From NCBI GenBank assembly GCA_030271595.1, contig JARXKO010000024.1:1-12810 (forward strand): a stretch of DNA of 12,810 nt, in the 5' to 3' direction. This document shows positions 5,112 through 11,241 of the stretch, piece by piece. Every line of letters starts with the position of its first letter. The stretch's first letter is position 1. The notes beneath the pieces were generated by a model. It worked only from the letters and a program-made list of their open reading frames with translations, made no database searches and was not told where the DNA came from. The stretch is from Pseudomonadota bacterium. Its GTDB lineage: Bacteria > Pseudomonadota > Alphaproteobacteria > Sphingomonadales > Sphingomonadaceae. The position numbers and the translations under genes were made by a program.

Positions 5112-7358
5112 TCATTCGTCCCCGTCGTCGTCCGCACCGCGCGGAATCATCAGGATTTCGGTGCGGTTGTCGGTGACGGTGCCATAACCGTAGCCATAGC
5201 CGTAGCCATATCCGTACCCATAGCCGTAGCCATAAGCGGTGTTGCGGTCGGCCGACTTGGTGAGAAGAACTCCAAGAATGTGCGTGCCGGTAAGTTCGAG
5301 CCGGTTGAGCGCTTCGATCGCCGAGCGGGTGCGGGTCTTGCCGGCCTCGACGACGAACGCAACACTGCCCGCGATTGCGGCCAGCAACGGGGGGTCGGCG
5401 AGGCCCAGGGTCGGCGGCCCGTCGATAATCACCAGATCATAGTCCGGCGCCACTTCCTTCAAGATATTGCCCATCCGCGGGGTCGACAAAAGGTCGGCCG
5501 GGTTGGGAGGAACCGGCCCGCTCGGAAGCAGCGACAGATTTTCATATTGCGTCAGAAGGATGTGCTTGCTCGCCGGTTCGTCGGTGGTCAGCAGCTTGCT
5601 CAGCCCGATATGTTCATTGGCCGCCTTGAACGCCGGTTTGCGCATGTCGCTATCGACCAGCAGGACCTTCTTGTGACGGCGCGCGAAATTTTCCGCCAGC
5701 GCCAGCGCGCTCGACGATTTGCCTTCGCCCGGGCGAGTACTGGTGACGAAAATGATCTTCGGCGTGCCCTTGTCCGAGCTGAAGCGAAGCGCCGCGACAA
5801 GCGCCGAATACGCCTCCGCCACGAGCGACCGGGGATTTTCCAGTTCCTCAACGAAATTCGCCTTGGACGGGGTCTTTGGAACCACCCCGAGGCAGGCCAG
5901 GGTAAGTTTCTTGCGGACATCCTCTCGAGTCTTGATGGTGTCGCTCCAGAATTCGAGCCCGATGGCACCGCCGAGTCCGAGGACGAGCCCACCGACCAGG
6001 CCAAACAGCAGGTTGGCGAACAGGTTGGGCTCGTACGGCAGGCGCGGAGCGGTTGCGCGGTCGACGATCGACACCGGCGCCACGCCGATCCCGCCGGCGA
6101 CTCCGATTTCCTTGTAGCGCTGGAGCAGTGCGTCATAGAGGCTTCGGTTGGTGTCGACGTCGCGCTGGAGAATCGTGTATTGGATGCTCCGTCCGCGCAG
6201 GTTCAACACCTGCCCCTTGAGGCCCGAAACCCGCCCCTGAAGCATTTGTTCGGCGGCCAGCGCGCCGCGGTATTCGGCGAGCAACGAATTATTTCTGCCG
6301 GCTGATGTTTGCGCGGATTCGTGCCCGACCTGCCTGCCCAATTCATCGATTTGCGAGCGCAGGCTGAGCATGTCCGGGTGATCCGGCTTCATGAACGTCC
6401 GCTTTTGCTGATACTCGGCCTCCAACGCGGCCTGTTGCTGGCGTAGAGCCTGAGTGGCCGCGGTCACGTCGGCGGTTTGGCCGACGCCTTGAGATTCGCG
6501 ATACGCGCCCTCGGCCGCGACCCGGCGCGCGGTCGCGGCGGCAAGCGCCTGATTGAGGGCGATCAGGGATTCGCCCTGAAGCGAATTGGTGTCGCTACCG
6601 CTTTGCTTGCCGTCGGCGGACGTTCCGCCCGTCGTGATGATCCCTTCCTTCTGGGCATAAGCGACCATTGACCGCTCGGAGGTTTCAAGATCGCTGCGGG
6701 TCTTGCCGATCTGCCGTTCGAGGAAATTCCTGGCATAGGCCGACGCCTCGTAGCGCCTTTGCAAAGCGGTATTAATGAAGCTGTCGGCGATGCCATTGGC
6801 GACCGAGGCCGAAAATTCGGGCGAGGTCGAATCGTAACTGAATTTGATCAGTTCACCGACTTCGGGCGCAATCACCTGCAGCCCGCCCGCGACCCTGCCC
6901 GTGGCCATCCGCAACCTGCTCGCCGCATCCGCGTCCTGAGGGACGAACTCCGGATTATTGGCCAGGTTGAGGTCTTCGGCCGTTCTCTCGGCCACCGCAC
7001 GGCTGCCGAGCAGTCCAACCTGAGTCGCGACAAAATCGAAGGAATTGAGCGTGGCTTGCTGCTCGCGCGACTGTTCGTCGGTGACCGCGACCATCGGCGG
7101 ATTGGCTTCGAGAGTCACCCACGAGCGATAGACCGGGGTCGTGAGCAGCGTTTTGAGCACCGCCAGTGCAAGCCCGGCGGCGACCGCGCCAAGGACCAAC
7201 CAGCGCCAATGCTGGATAATCCGCATCAGGGTCGGGAAATCCAAAATGTTGGTCGACAGATAATTGCGGTTGCCGGGGCGGAAGGGGACGTCCGGCAATT
7301 GGCCGAATTGGCCGACCGGCCATGGCCCTTGGTCTGGAACGGTGAGGTTATTGTTCAC
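5112..7358 (-). CDS. Polysaccharide co-polymerase fused to tyrosine autokinase (Wzc/ExoP-type BY-kinase)
   Basis: Inner-membrane protein that sets chain length and couples polymerisation to export through cycles of tyrosine autophosphorylation. The 748-aa length is full size for the fused form. Order: N-terminal Wzz domain with first membrane helix (about 53-71); long periplasmic coiled region (about 200-400); second helix (about 447-470) preceded by the proline-containing PRLPYEPN; cytoplasmic kinase with Walker A PGEGKSS (543-549), Walker A' VLLVDSDMRKP (565-575) and Walker B VIIDGPP (643-649). The tail carries nine Tyr-Gly pairs (709-726) where these kinases have their phosphorylated tyrosine cluster, then an acidic end. 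The start is GTG with only a weak ribosome site. It follows the export lipoprotein gene by 30 nt, the usual Wza-Wzc pairing. No separate Wzb-type tyrosine phosphatase gene is in view. Confidence 0.97.
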   Translation of the reverse strand: MNNNLTVPDQGPWPVGQFGQLPDVPFRPGNRNYLSTNILDFPTLMRIIQHWRWLVLGAVAAGLALAVLKTLLTTPVYRSWVTLEANPPMVAVTDEQSREQQATLNSFDFVATQVGLLGSRAVAERTAEDLNLANNPEFVPQDADAASRLRMATGRVAGGLQVIAPEVGELIKFSYDSTSPEFSASVANGIADSFINTALQRRYEASAYARNFLERQIGKTRSDLETSERSMVAYAQKEGIITTGGTSADGKQSGSDTNSLQGESLIALNQALAAATARRVAAEGAYRESQGVGQTADVTAATQALRQQQAALEAEYQQKRTFMKPDHPDMLSLRSQIDELGRQVGHESAQTSAGRNNSLLAEYRGALAAEQMLQGRVSGLKGQVLNLRGRSIQYTILQRDVDTNRSLYDALLQRYKEIGVAGGIGVAPVSIVDRATAPRLPYEPNLFANLLFGLVGGLVLGLGGAIGLEFWSDTIKTREDVRKKLTLACLGVVPKTPSKANFVEELENPRSLVAEAYSALVAALRFSSDKGTPKIIFVTSTRPGEGKSSSALALAENFARRHKKVLLVDSDMRKPAFKAANEHIGLSKLLTTDEPASKHILLTQYENLSLLPSGPVPPNPADLLSTPRMGNILKEVAPDYDLVIIDGPPTLGLADPPLLAAIAGSVAFVVEAGKTRTRSAIEALNRLELTGTHILGVLLTKSADRNTAYGYGYGYGYGYGYGYGYGTVTDNRTEILMIPRGADDDGDE
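5181..5234 (-). repeat. 12-bp-period tandem repeat encoding the (Tyr-Gly)9 kinase tail
   Basis: Fifty-four bases on the minus strand read as alternating TAT and TAC tyrosine codons separated by glycine codons, giving a basic 12-nt unit TATGGCTACGGC repeated about 4.5 times with single-base differences at some Gly third positions. Adding or losing a 6- or 12-nt unit keeps the frame and changes only the number of tyrosines in the autophosphorylation cluster. Confidence 0.9.
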
Positions 7359-7388
7359 TATGGGTCGCCTGAAGCAGGTTAACGGCAG

Positions 7389-8084
7389 CTAGAACGGGCG
7401 GAAAACAGACAGGATCGAAAGATTCTGGATAAGCTGTTTCTGCAGCGCCTTGATGCGCGACCCGTCGACCACGACAATGTCGCCGGGGTAAATCGGGGGA
7501 TCGGGATTTTCGCCGCGACGGATCGCCTGAAGGTCGAATGCCGCCGCCTGGCGGGTGCCGTCGATGGTCCGGAACACCGCGACCCGGCGGGTATTGGCGT
7601 CATCGCTCGTCCCTTTGGCCAAAGCCATCGCCTGGAGCAGGCTGATGGTGCGCAAGACCGGGTAGGACCCCGGATCGCGAACCGCGCCATCGACGGTCAC
7701 CACCCGGCCCGAGGATTCCTTGAGCGCCACGCTGACATCGGGGTTCTGCAGGTATTTCTGGCCCAGCAAGTCCGTCAGCCGCTGATCGAGTTGCGCAGTG
7801 GTCAGGTTGGCGGCCTCGACCTCCCCAATGAGCGGCAGCGAGATATGCCCGGCGAGATCGACCTCATAGTCACCGCTGAGATCCGCGGCTTTGAAAACCT
7901 TGACCGACAATTTGTCCATCGGTGCGATCTTGTAGTCGGATTCGAGCGTCGCCAGCTGGGGCGCGTCAGGGGCGGCGAGCTGCTTGTCATAAGAAATGGG
8001 CCCGCCGCGCGAGTCCATGCAACCCGCAGTCAGCGCCAAGCAGCCGGCCACAACCAACATTTTCAATCGAGAAAATTCAATCAC
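7389..8084 (-). CDS. Polysaccharide export outer-membrane lipoprotein (Wza/GumB-type, Poly_export + SLBB)
   Basis: Forms the outer-membrane and periplasmic channel through which the polymer leaves the cell, working with the adjacent kinase/co-polymerase. From the GTG at 8084 it has 231 aa, the short GumB-like form rather than the roughly 380-aa Wza form. A basic n-region, hydrophobic helix and lipobox LTAGC predict a lipoprotein (acylated Cys about residue 22). The Poly_export domain starts at YKIAPMDKLSVKVF and includes GHISLPLIGEV; an SLBB-like domain follows around VTVDGAVRDPGSYPV. The C-terminus is a short amphipathic helix ending in Phe, a possible membrane-inserting helix. The open frame begins at an earlier GTG (8090), but GAGG (8091-8094) abuts that codon and lies 6 nt before the GTG at 8084, which is preferred. 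First gene of the polysaccharide block. Confidence 0.95.
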   Translation of the reverse strand: MIEFSRLKMLVVAGCLALTAGCMDSRGGPISYDKQLAAPDAPQLATLESDYKIAPMDKLSVKVFKAADLSGDYEVDLAGHISLPLIGEVEAANLTTAQLDQRLTDLLGQKYLQNPDVSVALKESSGRVVTVDGAVRDPGSYPVLRTISLLQAMALAKGTSDDANTRRVAVFRTIDGTRQAAAFDLQAIRRGENPDPPIYPGDIVVVDGSRIKALQKQLIQNLSILSVFRPF

Positions 8085-8090
8085 TTGCAC

Positions 8091-8110
8091 CCTCGAACTT
8101 TCGCGAACTT
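8091..8110 (-). promoter_or_regulatory. Ribosome binding site and direct repeat upstream of the export lipoprotein
   Basis: On the minus strand AAGTTCG occurs twice (8104-8110 and 8094-8100) with a 10-nt period, one helical turn, running straight into GAGG at 8094-8091. The GAGG selects the GTG at 8084. The direct repeat could be an operator or a leader-RNA element in the largest gap between genes of the minus-strand run, but no convincing -35/-10 pair was found beside it. Confidence 0.35.
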
Positions 8111-8153
8111 GGCGGTTATCGTCCAGTGTGATCCGGCATTTTGCAAGCGCAAA

Positions 8154-8936
8154 CTACCCCAGCGTCCCGGTTAAGGTCGAACTTGCTGGTACACCAGTGT
8201 CGATTACCCACCGCTCGGCGCCCTGGATCGCGAGCGCTGTAAGCACGCCGCTTGCATAAGCGCCAGTGTCGATTCCAATGCGGTTGGGGCGCACCTCCAC
8301 GCCGTCGGTAATGGTGTGGCCGTGGACGACGACGAAGCCGTGATCGCTGCGATCGCCGAGGAACGGTTCGCGGATCCAGCGCAAATCCGATTGCAATTGC
8401 TGTTCAAGGCCGACCCCCGGCCTGATTCCGGCATGGACGATGAGGTAATCGCCGAAACGGAAGCTGTCGGCAAAGCCGTGCAGGAAGCGCGAATGTTCCG
8501 CCGGGATCGCGCCGCGGATGGCGGCCACGGCTTCGGCCTCGCCCAGCGCCGCAAGCCCGGCCGGGTCGAGGCCGTAACTGGCCAGGCATTGGGCGCCCCC
8601 GAATTTGAGCCACTGCCCGATGTGCGACGCGTCGCCATCGAGAATTCGGAGCATGACCTCCTCGTGATTGCCAAGGATGAAAACGGTTTTGGCGCCCGGC
8701 CGCCGGTACGTCCGAAGCAATTCGATCACCGCGGCCGAATCCGGTCCCCGGTCGATCAGATCGCCGACAAAGACGAGCACGACCTTTTTCGCCGGCAAGC
8801 GCTCGAGATCGCGGTCGATCTTCGCCAGCAATTCCTCGAGCAGGTCGAGCTTTCCGTGAACATCGCCGATGACGTAGGCGCGATAATTGCGCGCACCCTC
8901 CGGCAGGCGGCTTCGAGGCGGGGTTTTTCTGAACAT
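8154..8936 (-). CDS. PPP-family metallophosphoesterase (Ser/Thr protein phosphatase-like)
   Basis: Binuclear-metal phosphoesterase of the calcineurin-like PPP group, probably cytoplasmic (no signal peptide or helix). All signature motifs are present in the 260-aa chain: GDVHG (24-28), GDLIDRGPDS (58-67), GNHE (89-92), VHAG (167-170), VHGHT (204-208) and a late DTGAY (223-227). The GDLIDRGPDS and GNHEE forms resemble bacterial PrpA/PphA-type protein phosphatases more than ApaH, which from memory has GDLVARGPGS and GNHD. The ATG lies 9 nt after the glycosyltransferase stop and the gene precedes the export lipoprotein by about 69 nt. Its place between polysaccharide genes suggests a regulatory phosphatase, possibly acting on a phosphorylated pathway protein, but the substrate cannot be read from sequence; a nucleotide polyphosphate is the alternative. 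Confidence 0.92.
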   Translation of the reverse strand: MFRKTPPRSRLPEGARNYRAYVIGDVHGKLDLLEELLAKIDRDLERLPAKKVVLVFVGDLIDRGPDSAAVIELLRTYRRPGAKTVFILGNHEEVMLRILDGDASHIGQWLKFGGAQCLASYGLDPAGLAALGEAEAVAAIRGAIPAEHSRFLHGFADSFRFGDYLIVHAGIRPGVGLEQQLQSDLRWIREPFLGDRSDHGFVVVHGHTITDGVEVRPNRIGIDTGAYASGVLTALAIQGAERWVIDTGVPASSTLTGTLG

Positions 8937-8945
8937 TTCGTGTGC

Positions 8946-10064
8946 TTAGAGGATGGCCGCTTGTGCCAGCGCGTCAATGTAGCAGGCATGAACGAGCCCC
9001 TGGTCGAACTCGCGTTCCATCTTGGCGCGACCGGCGCGGCCCAGCTCGGCCAGGGCGGCCGGGTCGAGCGCGGCCATGCGCGCCATCGCTTCCGCCAGCG
9101 ATCCGATCGAGCGCGGCGCGCACAGATAGCCGCTGACCGCGTCGTCCACCGCCAGCCGGCACCCCGGCATGTCGGTGGTGATGACCGGCTTCCCCATCGC
9201 CGCGGCCTCGAGCAATATGTGGGGTACGCCCTCGCGATAATAGCTCGGCAGGACGACGCAGTCGGCGGCGGCGATCACGGGCCTGACATCGTCGGTCGAG
9301 CCGAGATATGTCGCGGCGCCATCGGCTTGCCATTGCTCGAGCGCGGAGCGCGCCACGGCGCTTGGCCCGGGCTCGACCAGGCCAAGGATGTGCAGCGCGA
9401 CGTTTTCGCCTTGTGCTCTCAGCCGGGGTCCGGCGGCGACAAATTCGGCGACGCCCTTGGCCTTCAGCAAACGCCCGGCGAAGAGGAAGGTGAATGGCCG
9501 TGGCGCCGCTCGATCGGCCGGACGAGGCGCGAAATAGTCAAGGTCGATCCCCGACCCCGGCAATAGCCGCGCCTGATCGGCGGCAACGATCCCGCGCTCG
9601 ATGAACAGGTCGCGGTCGTCGGGGTTTTGGAAAAAGACCGTCGCCGGGCGCCGCAGCGCGCGGCGATACAGCACCGCAACCAGCCGCTGCAGCGGGCCGC
9701 CGCCAGCGAATACCGCGCCGAGGCCGCTGATATTGGCGAATAGCGGAATACCGAGCGAGCGCGCGGCGAGCGCGCCCCAGATATTGGGTTTGGCGGTGAA
9801 GCCGACGAAGGCCGCGGGCTTGAGCTGACCAAGCAATCGCCGATAGCGCGCCAGCAAGGCCAGATCGGCAAGCGGCGAGCGGCCGCGCGGCTGCATTGCG
9901 AGCGGATGGAAGCGCGCGCCAAGGGCCCGCACCGCCTCGGCCTCGGGCCCGTCGGGGGCGATGACCGCGACTTCGCAGCCCGCCGCGATCAGCGCCTTGA
10001 TCAGTCCCGAACGGTAATTGACGATATTCCAGGCAGTGTTGGCCGCGACCGCGATCAGCGGCAT
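8946..10064 (-). CDS. Glycosyltransferase family 4 (GT-B fold), PglA/CapM-like
   Basis: Cytoplasmic, retaining-type glycosyltransferase that probably adds a sugar to an undecaprenyl-linked repeat unit. From the ATG at 10064 it has 372 aa, normal for the family. The N-terminal acceptor half shows SGLIKALIAAGCEVAVIAP and FTAKPNIWGALAAR; PGSGIDLDYF (169-178) is a usual marker of this subgroup; the donor half has FAGRLLKAKGV with R198 and K203, and the E-x7-E motif EGVPHILLE (E278, E286) followed by GKPVITTDMPG. The frame is open 228 codons upstream, but that part is apaG and recO read out of frame; the real start overlaps the apaG stop as TGATG. Sugar specificity cannot be told. Being coupled to apaG rather than to other glycosyltransferase genes is unusual. 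Confidence 0.93.
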   Translation of the reverse strand: MPLIAVAANTAWNIVNYRSGLIKALIAAGCEVAVIAPDGPEAEAVRALGARFHPLAMQPRGRSPLADLALLARYRRLLGQLKPAAFVGFTAKPNIWGALAARSLGIPLFANISGLGAVFAGGGPLQRLVAVLYRRALRRPATVFFQNPDDRDLFIERGIVAADQARLLPGSGIDLDYFAPRPADRAAPRPFTFLFAGRLLKAKGVAEFVAAGPRLRAQGENVALHILGLVEPGPSAVARSALEQWQADGAATYLGSTDDVRPVIAAADCVVLPSYYREGVPHILLEAAAMGKPVITTDMPGCRLAVDDAVSGYLCAPRSIGSLAEAMARMAALDPAALAELGRAGRAKMEREFDQGLVHACYIDALAQAAIL

Positions 10065-10474
10065 CAGCCGCTCGTCAGCTGGAAGCGCGGAATGACGACG
10101 TCGAACGCGCTGCCTTCCTCGTCGACCATGCGGTAGCTGCCGCTCATTTCCCCGCTCGGCGTGTCGAGCGGACAGCCCGAGACATAATCGTAGCTGGCCT
10201 CCTCCGCGATCAGCGGCATTTCCCCGACCACGCCCTCGCCGACCACTTCGTGAACCCGGCCGCGGCCATCGACGATGGTCCAGCTGCGTGACAGCAATTG
10301 GACCGCCTTGTCCGAACCATTTTCGATGCGCACATGATAGGACCAGAACCACCGCTCCGACGCCGGATCGGACTGTTCGGCGAGATAGCTCGCCGCGACG
10401 CGCACCGCGATGCCGCGGGTCACCGCGACATTGGGGAACAGCATGGCGAGGGCATCGACGGTCACTTGCTTCAC
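10064..10474 (-). CDS. apaG: ApaG domain protein
   Basis: ApaG (DUF525) is a small immunoglobulin-like beta protein, linked genetically to Co2+ resistance and Mg2+ efflux in enterobacteria; its biochemical role is unsettled. The 136-aa chain covers the whole domain: VRVAASYLAEQS, the strand WFWSYHVRIENGS, LLSRSWTIVDGRG, VVGEMPLI, YDYVSGCPLDTPSGEMSGSY and the terminal VVIPRFQL. The longest frame starts at a GTG without a good ribosome site; the GTG at 10465 has AGGTGA 5 nt upstream and is a fair alternative, losing three residues. In enterobacteria apaG usually sits beside ksgA and apaH; here it follows recO by 29 nt and overlaps a glycosyltransferase start by one base. Confidence 0.94.
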   Translation of the reverse strand: MKQVTVDALAMLFPNVAVTRGIAVRVAASYLAEQSDPASERWFWSYHVRIENGSDKAVQLLSRSWTIVDGRGRVHEVVGEGVVGEMPLIAEEASYDYVSGCPLDTPSGEMSGSYRMVDEEGSAFDVVIPRFQLTSG

Positions 10475-10503
10475 CTAGGCGAGGAGCAGTGCGCAGACAA
10501 TCG

Positions 10504-11238
10504 TCAAAGGCTGCCGGCGCGGCGCAACTTGTCAACCAGCCGGGCACGCGCGCCAAGGATGATCTCGGCCCGGCCAGTGAGAAGGTCGCGCTCGAGGAAA
10601 TGGCCGGTGAGCTTGAGGCCCTCGCCGATTTCGGCCCAGCTGGCAGCGCCGCCGGCGCGCAGGAACGGCGGCAGAGCGAGCAACTTGCCGGCATAAGGTT
10701 CGGCCTCGGCGGCGCTGACCGCCCGGCCGGAGCGCGGACTGACTGCAATCAACTGCGCCTCACGGCCGGTCACTACGCAGCGATCGAGGTCGAGGCCGAA
10801 GCCCAGTTCGGCGAGCAGCAGCAATTCGAACCGCACCAGCGCCGCGCCCCAGCCCGACGCCGCGGGCGCCGCCTCGATTGCGTCGAGCAGCCCGCCGAGC
10901 GCGTCATAGAGCATCGGAAAAGGCTGAGCTTCGGGAAGCACGGTCGCGGTCAGCACCGTCGACCATTCGATCGCCGCCGCCGGCAAGGGCTCGCTCAACA
11001 AGGGCGCACGGCTGTGGACCAGTTCGACGGTTGCCTGGGGCAGCTGGGCGTCGGTGCGGGCGCTGAACTCCGCCGCGACCAGATTTCCGCCGATGAGCAC
11101 CGGGCGCAGGCGGCGGCTGCGGGCGCCGCGGACATAGGCCGCCTGAAGACCATGGTCGCGGGTGAGCAGGCGAACCACCGCGCCATGTTCGCCGTGGCCG
11201 CGCAGCGCGCAAAAAATGGCGGCGGCGCCGAATCGCAT
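10504..11238 (-). CDS. recO: DNA repair protein RecO
   Basis: RecO anneals single strands and, with RecR and often RecF, loads RecA onto SSB-coated DNA in gap repair. The 244-aa length is typical. The N-terminal OB-fold region shows [20 protein letters not shown] and YVRGARSRR; the helical C-terminal half has [21 protein letters not shown] followed by a SPRSGRAVS block and LPPFL. Only one cysteine (C154) of the zinc-binding set known from some RecO proteins is seen in that region. The ATG is 3 nt after the uvrC stop, so the two repair genes are almost certainly cotranscribed. Confidence 0.95.
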   Translation of the reverse strand: MRFGAAAIFCALRGHGEHGAVVRLLTRDHGLQAAYVRGARSRRLRPVLIGGNLVAAEFSARTDAQLPQATVELVHSRAPLLSEPLPAAAIEWSTVLTATVLPEAQPFPMLYDALGGLLDAIEAAPAASGWGAALVRFELLLLAELGFGLDLDRCVVTGREAQLIAVSPRSGRAVSAAEAEPYAGKLLALPPFLRAGGAASWAEIGEGLKLTGHFLERDLLTGRAEIILGARARLVDKLRRAGSL

Positions 11239-11241
11239 CGC

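Noticed and set aside
4761..6305. 514-codon plus-strand open frame antisense to the kinase and helical-repeat genes
   Set aside because: Shadow of the kinase gene, whose Walker motifs establish the coding strand; the product is a compositionally biased, motif-free string.
8140..8153. TTTGC-GCTT-GCAAA inverted repeat after the phosphoesterase stop read as a terminator
   Set aside because: Only five pairs, three of them A-T, and followed by AAAATG rather than a T-run.
8316..9566. 416-codon plus-strand open frame antisense to the phosphoesterase and GT4 genes
   Set aside because: Both minus-strand genes have full catalytic motifs; the antisense frame has none.
10065..10748. 228-codon N-terminal extension of the glycosyltransferase
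   Set aside because: The extension is apaG and recO sequence out of frame; the GT4 fold begins at the ATG at 10064, which overlaps the apaG stop.
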